64,000 bases of DNA from Chelonoidis abingdonii (Eukaryota; Chordata; Testudines; Testudinidae), in NCBI RefSeq assembly GCF_003597395.2, contig NC_133770.1:292569824-292633823 (forward strand), in the 5' to 3' direction. The notes under the pieces are model-generated. The model had not been told where the DNA came from and searched no databases. It worked only from the letters and a program-made list of their open reading frames with translations. Shown here in pieces: positions 12,895 to 23,506 of this stretch. Made by a program: the position numbers and the translations under genes. Numbering within the stretch: position 1 is the stretch's first letter; every line of letters begins with the position of its first letter.

Positions 12895-14830
12895 ATGTTT
12901 ATTTATTTATTTTTATAAAAAATTCCCCTCTCACCCCTATGGGTGGTATGTGTCTTCCTCAACCTCGGGTCCTCTACCAGAGGCCTGGGAGTTTGAGGGT
13001 TCAGCGCAGTATCTTAGCTGTTCCTAGCACTGCACTCTTCTGGACAGAGAGCTCTGATGTTGTTCCTGGGATCTGTTTGAGCCACTCACCCAGCTTAGGA
13101 GTCACAGCCCCGAGTGCTCCTACCACCACTGGGACCACTTTGGCCTTCACTTTCCACATCCTCTCTAGTTCCTCTTTCAGGCCCTGGTACTTCCAGCTTC
13201 TCATATTCCTCTTTCCTGATGTTGCTGTCACTTGCGCATGCTATATCTATCACCTCCGCTGTTCTGGTCCTTGTCTATTACCACGATGTCGTGTTGATGG
13301 CGCCAGTACCGCCTGTCTGTTCTGATCTGGAAGATCCACAGAATCTTAGCCCTGCTATTCTCCACAACCTTTCTGTGGAATTCCCATCTGTCTGGGAGGG
13401 TATAGCCCTATACGCTGTTGCGATGTCCTGTACACAATGCCACCACTTGGTTTGCCGTCAGTGTATGCTGTCCTGGCCTGCATCTTACATCCTGCCACTA
13501 TGTGTTGGACTGTCTCTGAGGCCTCTCTGCATAGTCTGCACCTTGGTCCTCTCTAGTGTGGTAGACCCCTGCTCAATGGATCTGGTGCTCAGTGCCTGTT
13601 CCGTGCTGCTATGATCAGTGCCTCAGTCTGTCTTTTAGTCCAGCCCTTTTCCAGCCACTGGTAGGATTTCCCAATGTCACCACTCAGCTATCTGTCAATG
13701 GTACATCCCATGCAGGGTCTTGTCTTGCCATGGCACTTCTTCTGCTGTCTTCCTCCCATGTCTGCTGCTGCCTCAGGCATTCTCAGCAGCTCATCTTGTG
13801 GGGCCATCTTACTGATTACTCCTGGATGTTCCGGGTTTCGTCCAGGACAGTAGCTTTGACGCTCACCAAGCCCCGCCCGCCTTCTTTCCGGCTGGTATAC
13901 AGTCTCGGCGTGTTGGACTTGGGGTGGAAACCTCCGTGCATTGTTGGAGAGCATGCCGTGTCTTCACGTCGGCAGCCCTCCATGTCCTTCCTTTGCCAGC
14001 TCACTATACCGGCAGGGGTATCTGACCGACCGGAGGCGTATCTGTTGATGGCGTGCGATCTTGTCTTCCCACTGAGCTGGCTCTTCAGGACCTTGTCTTA
14101 TCTTGGTGATACTTGGATGTTGCTTGTCTTCCTTGCCTCTCATCGTGGTATTCCATGTGACTTCGGGACGCAAGGTACTTGTAGCTGGTCTGTATGTTGC
14201 TATGCTAGGCCCGCTGGTAGTTCCACCCCATCAGTCTTGACTACTTTCCCTCTCTTCACTACATCCGGGCACACTCTCAGTCCGAATGACATCCCGATAT
14301 CCTCACTGTAGATCCGGTGCCAGGGTGATGTAGTGAGTCGATGTCTCCGGTCATTCTTAGCAACAGCTTGATGTCATCCATGTAGAGGAAGTGGCTGATG
14401 GTAGTTCCACTCCTGAACTGCACCCGTATCCAGCCTTGTGATTATCTGGCTGAGGGGGTAAGCCTATGCAGAACAGCAGTTGGGACAGTGCATCACCTTG
14501 GTATATGCCGCACTTGATGGTCACTTGTGCAAGCTGCCTTGAGTTTGACTCCAGTGTTGTCTTCCATAGTCCCATTGAGTTCTTGAGGAAGGTCCTTAGT
14601 GTCCTATTGACTTTGTATAGCGCCAGACATTCACAGATCCACGTGTGCGGCATTGAGTCGTAGGCATTCCTGTAGTCAATCCAGGCTGTGCTCAGATTGG
14701 TCTGTCTAGACCTTGAGTCTTGGGCGACTGCTCTATCTATGAGCAACTGGTGTTTTGAGCCTCTGGTGTTGTTCAAATTCCGGCTGGTACTCAACTTTCC
14801 AGTAGGGGTCCTTGGGCAAAAGACCCCCTA
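12895..14830 (-). pseudogene. R4/Dong-like LINE, 3' half: reverse transcriptase, zinc knuckle and restriction-like endonuclease
   Basis: On the minus strand the order is as follows. The RT palm (14357-14794) has IDYRNAYDSMPHTWICECL and IKCGIYQGDALSQLLFCIG. The catalytic YMDD lies at 14373-14384 in a shifted frame (HFLYMDDIKL). A Cys-His knuckle, CRLCREASETVQHIVAGC, lies near 13465-13550. An endonuclease-like segment has HDIVVIDKDQN, then EVIDIACASDSNIRK near 13200-13300. The conserved tail is YQGLKEELERMWKVKAKVV and LGAVTPKLGEWLKQIPGTT (13001-13231). RT followed by a Cys-His motif and a C-terminal PD-(D/E)xK-type nuclease is the layout of R4/Dong and related LINEs, which insert by target-primed reverse transcription. 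The copy is 5'-truncated near 14830 and carries several frameshifts, so it is dead. It ends at an AT-rich tail (TTTATTTATTTATTTTTATA). The clade call is from domain order and memory. Confidence 0.78.
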
Positions 14831-15795
14831 ACGCTTCACCTGCCTACCTCAAATATGAGAGTGACACGAACTAGAACTTTTCATATATATATATGAAAAC
14901 TGAAAAACAATGTTTAGATATATTCTAAAAACTGAATGCCTACAAAATATATAAATCAAACCCATATAACCATAAATGTAACAGACTACTTAAAACATTA
15001 AAAACTTTGCCAATGTTGTGGGGAGCACGAGAGAGTTAGGACAAAAAATACTATAATAAAGTTCAATTAAAATTTCACTTTAGATTGAATCAATATGCAA
15101 TAACTTTTCACGGAAATTCTGATGAATAGTAAACTGTAATAGCATAAATTAATTATGCCTAGTTAGAATACACTGTTTATAACAGTCACAACATGCTTGC
15201 AGTGATTATCTATTATAGTAAATTTCCAAATATAAATCACTTTTCTGCATGAAGACAAGCCTCAAAACCAAACAACCATATAAAAAAAATAAAATGTGTA
15301 TAGTGACAAATAATGGAAAAGTCTGTCATGACCTAAAGTGTAATTTAAATTTAGAGGGGCAAATATAGTCAAATTGTTAAAATATAGTCTGGTAAAATAA
15401 AACAAACCAGTAATTTTTACTCAGTGCAACTTCTGTTATTATGTAATCGGCTAATGCTGTAGCAAATTAAAGATCTCTCAGCATTTATTACTTCTATGTT
15501 TAGCTTTAAAAGGATTTTGTAATTCTCCTGTAAAAAAAATCATTCTAGCTGAAATGTGACATGCACTACCCCAGTCTAGTTAACAGCCCCTAATTTTGAA
15601 ACATTTTAAAAATTATTCAGACATCTGAAAACCTGAATGAACTCCACTAAGTTGATACTAGCCTGTGGGTCTTCAGTACCTGGCGAATTTTCTCAGCTAA
15701 GAAAAGATTAACTTTTCACATAGCTTGCAGTTCTCACTCTCCACTTTAACAGACACACTCAGAGCTCTTTTGAGTATTGTGTTTTTCAGTTCCTC
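14831..15795. other. Very AT-rich intron, nothing recognised
   Basis: About 970 bases of AT-rich sequence upstream (minus strand) of the truncated LINE. No repeat or exon was recognised. Confidence 0.5.
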
Positions 15796-16052
15796 CAGGG
15801 TATATCTACGCTGCATCTGAGAGCAAGTAACTCAGTCCTGGTCCACAGGCTTGTGGTGGCGTGGCTCACAGTAGCCCACTAAAAACAGTGGTGTAGACAT
15901 GCAGCTCAGGCTGGAGCTTGGGTTCTCAAGCTAGGTAGGGGTGCTGCTCGAGCATGAGCTCCAGTCTGAGCCACAATATCTAAACAGCTGTTTTTAACAC
16001 TCTTACCACAAGCCTATAGACCCAGGCTCATTCCCAGATACAATATAGACTT
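15796..16052. mobile_element. MITE with GGTATATCTACGCTGC-type ends
   Basis: The left end is CAGGGTATATCTACGCTGCA and the right end is the diverged complement (ATACAATATAGACTTCGCTC). Interior blocks such as GGTGTAGACATGCAGCTCAG and GGCTGGAGCTTGGGTTCT are partly self-complementary. This fits a turtle MITE family with TATGTCTACACTGCA-like ends. Exact termini and target duplication are unclear. Confidence 0.6.
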
Positions 16053-17220
16053 CGCTCAGGAAGTCAACTCCAGATAGCAGAATGTGTCTCAGCTGCTAAA
16101 CTGATCTCTGTGGCTCCATGTCTTGTGATGTAGCAGCAATCAACCACAGCAGCCCTGTTTTGTACTTCAGCATCTGGTGCTTTGCAATTCCACAGGTGTT
16201 CTGTGGAAACTCTTCTCTGATAATCTTATTGACTGCTATCTGGTTAATAAAGCTCTGACAGATCTCCATGTGTTCTCTGGGGTTTGAGTGGTGGAAAGCT
16301 CTCCATACAGCTCTAGTTCTGGCACTGATTTTAGGAGCCTTATTTTTCAAACCTTACTTTCCACAGCCCAATTATTCTATCTGCCCAAAATCTCCTCAGG
16401 CACAACATAAAACTTGGCTCAACCTAATTTGGACCACAGCCATCTGTTCTTCAACCACTATACATTTTGAAATGAAGTCAATTTATCTTCCCCATCCCCC
16501 AATTTTATCCAGTCTAGTGGATGTCTTGGTTGCCATCTTGTGTAAATTAGTCCCAGTGATCTGACACCAGATCAAGGTTCGAAAGTCTTCCTCCTGTAAG
16601 GCTTCCAAAGCTAAGAAAAGGCAGTTCCTTCCTACCAGTTTTCTAACATCCTTCCACAGCAGCTCCAAGTGCAGCCATTAAAAAAATATTAGATCCACTC
16701 ATCTATATTTTTGCCATAGACATGTTCTAGAAGGGTCATGCCTGAGGGAGCAATCCACTCTTTACTACTAAGCTGAATATTGTCAGCACATCATTCAGAT
16801 ACAGTACATTTACTCACAATATTGGTTCCAAAAGCCTCAATCCTTAAATTTGGGACTTTATAATCCTTCCAAAAATGTTTGTTTTAAGATTTGTTTTCCA
16901 CTGCCCTTTGAAACATTTTATTTTTCCCCCCATGTCCACTGGTGATATTTTCATTAATACGCTTACTTATTTAATTTCATAGTATTGATCAATTATAGTA
17001 CATATAGTTGGAAGTTCCTGGGGACGGGAATTCACAGGAAATGGTCCTCCCTGAGTAAGTAGTGTAGTACATAAAATCCAAACAGATCATTTTGTTCCAA
17101 AGAGAATAAAACAGTCCTTAATATTTCCTTAAGCAACTCCAAATACTTTAGGGAAATTAAAACTCAAATTTCATTTAGAACCACCACCTTTTTGCTATTT
17201 TAACTCACTTTACTGATAGT
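16053..17220. other. Intronic sequence, nothing recognised
   Basis: Mixed-composition intron. Frames of 61-98 codons occur on both strands at 16096-16668, with no recognisable family and no splice context. Confidence 0.4.
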
Positions 17221-17330
17221 AAAAGCAACGAGGAGTACTTGTGGCACCTTAGAGACGAACAAATTTATTTGGACATAAGGTTTTGTGGGCTAAAACCCAG
17301 TTTATCAGATGCATGGAGTGGATAGTGTGT
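17221..17330. repeat. Single arm of a turtle MITE
   Basis: The blocks AGTACTTGTGGCACCTTAGA, GACGAACAAATTTATTTGGA, GTTTTGTGGGCTAAAACCCA and TTTATCAGATGCATGGAGTG match a common turtle repeat. It shares its TGTGGCACCTTA-GA-AAC motif with the palindromes at 20281 and 32032. Confidence 0.6.
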
Positions 17331-17589
17331 ACAGAAGAAAGTTAGTTCCCTTCAGAAACCATCCGCTTCTACTACATGACCTTGCAGGGAAACCACAATT
17401 ATGAATGTGACATCACTATTTCCATGAGAAAAAAAACTGGTCTTATAAAAGAATTATAATTTCATTACAGTCTCAGCTAGAAAGAGAAGCTGGATTATGA
17501 GAAAAAAATTAACCAAACACTCTACCAAATACAAACGAACTGCCTTTTACATAAACATTGCTTTTCTTTCAAGTTTTCACTTATGTAGA
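17331..17589. other. Intronic sequence, nothing recognised
   Basis: Short AT-rich stretch before the DIRS end. No feature was recognised. Confidence 0.5.
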
Positions 17590-17919
17590 AGTATATCCGG
17601 TAAATGAAAAACTTATTTACTGTAACTGTGCATCTTCAAGAGGTGATGCAGACATGTATTTCACCTAGATTCACAGAGAATTTTGCCTACCAGTATCCAC
17701 AGAGAGGCAGTGCTCATGCCTCGTGGCCACAGCCCCTCCCCAGGCTATATGAGGCAGCATCACCCTGGTCTCCCTCAGCTCCTTCGCACTGAAAACAGAG
17801 GGGACAGAGGATGGATCATGGAATGTGTGTGCGCTTCACACCTCAAAGAACCGCATATACGGTAAATAACTGTTCCTCCTTTTGAGGAGATGCAGCCCTG
17901 TGTTCCACTTAGGTGATTC

Positions 17920-18700
17920 ACAAGCAGTACCCCACATGAGGCGGGGCTTGGAGTCTACTAAACAAGGACTGAAGGAACACCCTCACAAAACTTGCATGAG
18001 CCCTGAATGATGTGATAATGGCATAATGGTTTGTAAATGTACATATAAATGACCACATAGCCTGGCAAATGTCCAATACTGAGATGAGGACTGCTGTTGA
18101 CATTGCTTGTGCTTTCACATAATGAGTTTGCAAACACTGAGCCAAAAGCTATTTCATATGCACTCATGATACAGGATGTTATCTATTTAGATGTTATCGC
18201 TGAAGAGACCACTTGACCACCCCTCATATGATCTGCACAGGAATAACAGACAAGGCAAAGCATGAAATGGTTTAGTCCTGTCCAGATATGAGGCTAGACA
18301 TTGTCTGACATCTAATGAATGGAGACACTGCTCTGCCAGAGATGAATGTGGCTTAAGAAGGAATACAGATAAATATACTACCTGATTCAAATGAAACTGA
18401 AAAAGCACTTTAGATAAAAATTAGGAGTGTGGTCATCAAGTCACTGTCTTTGGAGAAACATATGTAAGGAGGCCCTACTGTCAGAGCCTGCAAGTCTCTG
18501 ACTCTCCTTGCAGATGTTATTGCTAGCTGAAATGCAGTCTTCGGACAAAATTGGAAAAGCACAAAGATGTCAGGGGCTTCAACAGAGACCTCATTAAAGC
18601 CTCTAGTAGCGCATTACGATTCCACAGAAGAACGAGTTCCCGGACTGAGGATGGAAAGGAAGCAGCCCTCTAAAGAATCTTGCTACTACTGATCTTCCCT
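17920..18700 (-). pseudogene. DIRS tyrosine recombinase remnant
   Basis: The minus-strand frame at 18187-18408 reads LDVRQCLASYLDRTKPFHAL, a hallmark of turtle DIRS recombinases. A second frame at 17918-18145 carries VLDICQAMWSFICTFTNHYA, which covers the final catalytic tyrosine (HYA). The two lie in different frames, so the domain is broken. The intact family catalyses strand exchange with an R...H-x-x-R...Y set. The H and first R region were not clearly found here. Confidence 0.7.
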
Positions 18701-18968
18701 GAATGGGAGTGATGAAAAACTGATATCACTGCCAGATGCATTTTCAATGAGTTAAGTGCCAGTCCAAATGACTGAAGGTGCAGCAGGTACTCCAAGATGT
18801 CCTGGATGTAAGCCAGCATCAATTGCATTTTGCAGACCAATGACCAGACCTAAGACTGCTTCAATTTTGCTGCATAGGCCATTCTGATATAGGGCTTTCT
18901 ACTACTGAGTAGGAACTGTTGAACAGCTGCCAAACACCACTCTTCCTCCTCATTTAACCACAATGTAG

Positions 18969-19690
18969 TCACATCATGAGACACAGGGAGCGGTGTGTAG
19001 GATGCAATGTGCAACCATGACTCCATGTGAGTAGGTCACGATGGAGAGGAAGGGGTATGACAGGCTGACCTGACAGAGCACGAAGGTCAGAGAAACAGCA
19101 CTGCCTCAGCCATGCCAGGGCAATGAGAATGAGTTTAGCCCAATCCACTTTCACCTTGAGAATGACCTCTGGGATGATCTGGAGAAAAGCATACAGGAAA
19201 GCCAACTTCCACTTGAGATGGAAAGCATCAGACAGGGAGCCTGGACTGAGATCCCTCAAAAGCAGAGCAGGTAACATTTCCAGTTCTCCCTTGAAGCAGA
19301 GAGATGGATCCTCAGAAGGATCCAATAGCAGAAGATAATCTGGAGGATGCTTGTCTTCAGAAAAATCCCTGCTGAGATGGTCCGCAAGATAGTTCTTGAC
19401 CCCAGGCAAGTGGTTAGCTAGTGGAGCAATGCTCTCCTCAATGCACAACTGGCACAATCTGACTGCCTCTTAGCATCCTGAAGTGCATATAATACATCTC
19501 GGTGGAATTTTCAGAGCATTCCATCTCACTTGTTCATATAATACATCTCGTGGTATTTTCATTAAGTATGTGAACCACTGAGCCTTGATACAGTCCAGAA
19601 AAGTATGTCATATATTGAACAATGGCTCAAAGCACCAGCATATTGAGATGCAGTGAGGACTCCTGCTCCAACCACAAACCTTGAACTTCC
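18969..19690 (-). pseudogene. DIRS RNase H remnant and linker
   Basis: The frame at 18969-19457 contains ANHLPGVKNYLADHLSRDF, the conserved end of the DIRS RNase H domain. It is followed by a linker (DYLLLLDPSEDPSLCFKGEL) leading toward the recombinase. Upstream, at 19480-19720, shifted frames give pieces such as VVTDTSL followed by GWGAYL (the first catalytic aspartate region). Internal stops separate the pieces. Confidence 0.7.
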
Positions 19691-20970
19691 AGTGACCTCA
19701 GGTATGCTCCCCAACCCTAAAGGGAGGTGTCAGTGACAACAGACCTGTTTGACAAGGGACAGACGAAGGAATGCCCTGCCAAACATCTCTGGATGCATTC
19801 ACCACCACAAGATATCCAGGACCAGTCAAGAAAGATGCACCAATCTGTCCAGAATACAAAGAGTCAGACGGTAAACCATCCTGAGCCACATTTGAAGGGG
19901 GGAAGGCACAACCTTGCACACTGGACTACCTGCATGGACATGTGGCTCAAGAGCCTCAGACACATCCAAACTCTTGCAGAATGCTGAGACTGCAGATGGA
20001 GGTAAAAGTGACAAATCACCTGAAAATGGTCAGTCAGCAGAAATGTTCTAGAACTCAGAGTCTATTAGGGCCCAATAAACTCAATTTTCTGAGTGGGAAC
20101 CAGTGTTGACGTCCTGGTGTTTAGGATGAGACCAAGCTGGTCAAGCAAGTACAATGCAGTGTCAACGTGAGCAAGGACTTCCTTTCTGGATCTGCCCCTC
20201 AATAACCAGATACAGGAAGATGTGCATTCCTTTCTTCCCGAAATATGCTATCACAACAATCATGCATTTGGTAAAAACCTGAGGGGTAGACGTGTTAGTC
20301 CGGATCTGTAAAAGCAGCAGAGAATCCTGTGGCACCTTATAGACTAACAGACGTCTGTTAGTCTATAAGGTGCCACAGGATTCTCTGCTGCTTTTACAGA
20401 TCCGGACTAACACGGCTACCCCTCTGATATTTGATACCGAAAATGGCACTTCAATACGACAAGTCGAAGGAATTTTCTGTGGCCAGGCAAAATCACCACA
20501 TGAAAGTTAAGCCCTGAAGGTCCAGAGCAGAAAACCAATTGTTTTGAGATAATGCAGAGAAAATTGTCGATAGGATGACTGTTTGGAACATCATGTATTT
20601 GATACATTCATGGAGGTCACAATGGTCGAGAATGGGTCTCCTCCACCCCAGAGATTTGGGTATCAGAGAGAACCAGAAACAGAAGCCATGTCTCCAGTGT
20701 GTTCCAATAGAACCTCCTCCATGGGCCCCAAAGCCAGTAGGGCATGAATTGGCTCGAGGAGTGGTATCTCATGAGGGGGTCCCTGAAAGGGGACGGTGGG
20801 GAGGGATGGAGAGGAACTGCATAGCATAGCCTGATCTGGCAGTGCTTAGGAACCTGCTGGTAGTGGTGATCGAGCTCCAAGCACTGTGAAAGTGGGTCAA
20901 CCTGTCCCCAAACAGAGGGGGAAAGGAAAAAGGAGTGATGACTAAAACACTGCTCTGGACCAAGAAGTCA
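19690..20970 (-). pseudogene. DIRS reverse transcriptase remnant, split by a palindrome
   Basis: The minus strand shows PLFGDRLTHFHSAWSSITTT (20769-20963), then GLNFHVVILPGHRKFLRLVV (20416-20607), both typical DIRS RT segments. After the palindromic insertion, VFTKCMIVVIAYFGKKGMH resumes at about 20200-20280. Compared with the usual family order, roughly ten residues between the two sides of the insertion are missing. Several stops are present, and a YLDD-like site is degraded (YLVIEG). Confidence 0.72.
20281..20425. mobile_element. Near-perfect palindromic MITE inserted in the DIRS RT
   Basis: The sequence is an inverted repeat of about 72 bases per arm with essentially no spacer. Its centre lies at CAGAC|GTCTG (20352/20353). 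Each arm carries GTTAGTCCGGATCTGTAAAA and GAATCCTGTGGCACCTTATA. The only mismatch seen by eye is near the outer end (GGTAGACGTG versus GGTAGCCGTG). The arm matches a common turtle repeat whose usual copies continue into GGAGCATGAGCTTTC, so here the normal interior has been lost and two arms meet head-to-head. Confidence 0.88.
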
Positions 20971-21393
20971 AAATGGGTGTTTGGGAGGCACCAGGGGAAG
21001 TTGTGTGTACTGGCTGAACACTTGACTCAACTGTCTCTGTTTATGGGATCTATACTCCTTTGTGGGTTAGTCTCGCTGTCTCGAGGGAAGGAAAGGCTGA
21101 CCAGACATGTGTTACAGATAATGCCGATGATGACCATAGTGGCGCCTCTGCACAGCCAGTGTGTACTCCCAAAAACAACTTTAGGGTAGCCCTAGAATCC
21201 CTGAAGGTGTGCAGAGTCTCTTCCACCTTGTCCAAAGGGAAAATCCTCTTTGGCCTGCTACACATTGGGAGCAATGTCTGAATTCTGCTGCCAGGAAGCC
21301 CTTCTCATGGTCACCACCAAGGCCAGCACCCTGGCCAAAGTACCCATGAAGTCCAGCACAGACTGCAACAAAGGCTTAGCCACCAAGCAGCCT

Positions 21394-23300
21394 TCAGTGA
21401 CAAATCTCTAAAATTTCTCTTGAGGCTTTGCACACCTCGTCTGCAAACTTAGACATAACTGTCGAGCTCACAAAGTCATATTTTGACAGCAATGCCTGTT
21501 GGTTAGCAAACCACATCTGCAAAGAAGAGGTGCAAATCTTCCTGTCCATCAGATCCATTTGTTTAGAGTCCTTATTCTTGGGAGTGGACTTCAGCATGCC
21601 CTGCTGTGCTCTTTCATTCACCACAGTTACAACCAGGGATTCTGGAGGAAGATGAGACTACATACCCTCAAATCCCTACACCAGAAGAAAATAGCACTTC
21701 TCTACGTGCTTTGATGCTGGTGGTTATCAAAGCTGGTGTGCTCCAGAGGACCTTAGCCAGCTCAAGGGGCACATCATTAATAGGCAAGGTGACTCTCCCA
21801 GGTACAGACGACTGCAAGACACCCACTAACTTATGTGTGATTTCTTACAGGAACTCCGCTTGAATATCTAAGGAAGCAGCCAGATGCTGGAAAAAAGTTC
21901 TGGTATACTTTGAAATCTTCTGGTACCAAAAGCGAGGAAGAGCTAGACTCTGCAAAATTATCCAGGGATGACGATGAAGCAGTTAACTGAGCCAGAGCTA
22001 GATCCTGCTCCAGGACTGATGGGCCTCAACAGGACAATACTGGACTCTGCTGAGGAAGGCTTACCGGTGCCTTGGCCTGTGGCAGATTGACGGCCACTGC
22101 CACAGAACTGGTCAGTGATCTTGCCTTCAACTGAAACAATGAATGGGGCCTCCACAACTGAGCATTCCACAGATTCCATGCAGGCCACTGGTACAGATAG
22201 GGCATTGGTGGCCAGTAGGCGCTAGGTTGGGACCTGTCCCAACTGTGAGATGAGCACCAACCCTGGTACCCATAGTGCTCCATAAACAGCCCCTGATGCA
22301 GGTTTGGAGATGGAGAGCAAGAGAAGGAAAATCCTGACCTGGACAACAAAGACTCTCAAGCTTTAGAGCCAATCCTGAGGGTGCAAGTGACTGGTCTGAC
22401 TCATCTGTAACCCAGAATGACGAGAGAGCTGGCACCAACTGCAGAAACAGTGCCGGTGTCACTTAGTCACCATCATTTCCAGTGCTGGCAGCGATGTCGA
22501 CCCTGAGGTCAGCAGTGCTACCAAGGCAACGAACACTGCCAAACTGGAGGGTAGCAAGAACCACCATGGTAACATGGGTGGAACCGGTCACAGGAGTGAC
22601 AGTCCTGGTGCCAGGGAGGTTCGTTGCACTGAGCACAGCACCACTTCCACTGATTGCAAAATGGAAACATTGGGGTATGGTGCTGACAGACTCGCAGATT
22701 CAGCAACCCACCCAGCCAATGGGACTAAAATTATGCAGCCCCTGTGAAGTCCTGGACTAACAGCAAGATCAGGACAGAAAGGTCCATTGCCACCTGATAC
22801 TCCACTGGTGCTCAAACAGACGGTTCTGGCATCATCCTTGTCAGTACTGGAAGCAACAGAGCTGTAACCGGAATCAATGGTACAAGATCTCTGACCTCCT
22901 TGCACAGTACCAGAGAGCAGATGATACGACCTGCTCCAACCTGCACACCGGCGTTCACCCCATGCCGACCCACCACTCTTTCTGGAGGAGGAAGATGAGA
23001 CCCAGTGCAACCTGCAGTGGCCTTGGTTTATCTTATGCAATCTTTTCCTTCTGCACACTTGATGGGGGAACAACTCCATCTCTTCAGAGACGCACTAGAT
23101 CCCGCATACAAAATGGCAGCACTCTCAGAACTCAAGGGTGACCTCCAACCTAATAAGGGCCTCAGTACCAAAGCAGGCCAGATAGCCTGGTTGAGCAAGT
23201 GCTGCTTCAGACAAGGATCCTTTGCCACCTGAGTCCATTTGGTGAACAACCTGCAAATCAAACACAACTCCTTGATGTGGACTTCACCTAGGCATAGCAA
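21394..23300 (-). pseudogene. DIRS gag-like ORF remnant
   Basis: At the 5' end (23028-23300) there is a Cys-rich start, CLGEVHIKELCLICRLF, then PCLKQHLLNQAIWP, matching the N-terminal zinc-binding region of turtle DIRS ORF1. The middle (22588-23079) is serine-rich. A segment at 22026-22349 (YGYQGWCSSHSWDRSQPSAY, then WPPMPY) and one at 21394-21624 (QQGMLKSTPKNKDSKQMDLM) are typical of the C-terminal half. The pieces are in different frames, so the ORF is broken. The family product is presumed to bind element RNA. Confidence 0.72.
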
Positions 23301-23506
23301 GCATCACATGTGGGGATCGTTGTGGATCAATTCCCCCACAAGACGGACAAGGTTTAAACCTTGGGAAATAGTTAAACCACAGCTATCTAACATTAAATCT
23401 AACTAACACTATATTAAGGGTAACTAACTAACTATATAACTAGAAAAGTCACTAAAAATAGAAGGATTCTGACGTGAAAACCACAGAGCTCCAACTACAG
23501 CCACAG

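Larger units (their letters stand above)
17590..23505 (-). mobile_element. Decayed DIRS-type tyrosine-recombinase retrotransposon
   Basis: On the minus strand the element reads: leader (23300-23505), gag-like region (21394-23300), reverse transcriptase (about 19690-20970), RNase H (about 18969-19690), tyrosine recombinase (about 17920-18700) and trailer (17590-17915). This order and the recombinase in place of a DDE integrase define DIRS elements, which integrate through a circular intermediate. Stops and frameshifts occur throughout, so the copy is dead. A near-perfect palindrome at 20281-20425 interrupts the RT. Its 5' end abuts a truncated hAT at 23507. Terminal repeats could not be aligned by eye, so the limits are approximate. 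Confidence 0.82.

Noticed and set aside
12939..14311. Plus-strand frames of 128, 166 and 239 codons
   Set aside because: They are the reverse complement of the R4-like LINE. The conserved motifs (YMDD, QGD, Cys-His knuckle) read on the minus strand.
17221..20425. CRISPR-like array from repeated TGTGGCACCTTA motifs
   Set aside because: The motif recurs because of dispersed MITE arms. There is no regular spacing or spacer structure, and the genome is eukaryotic.
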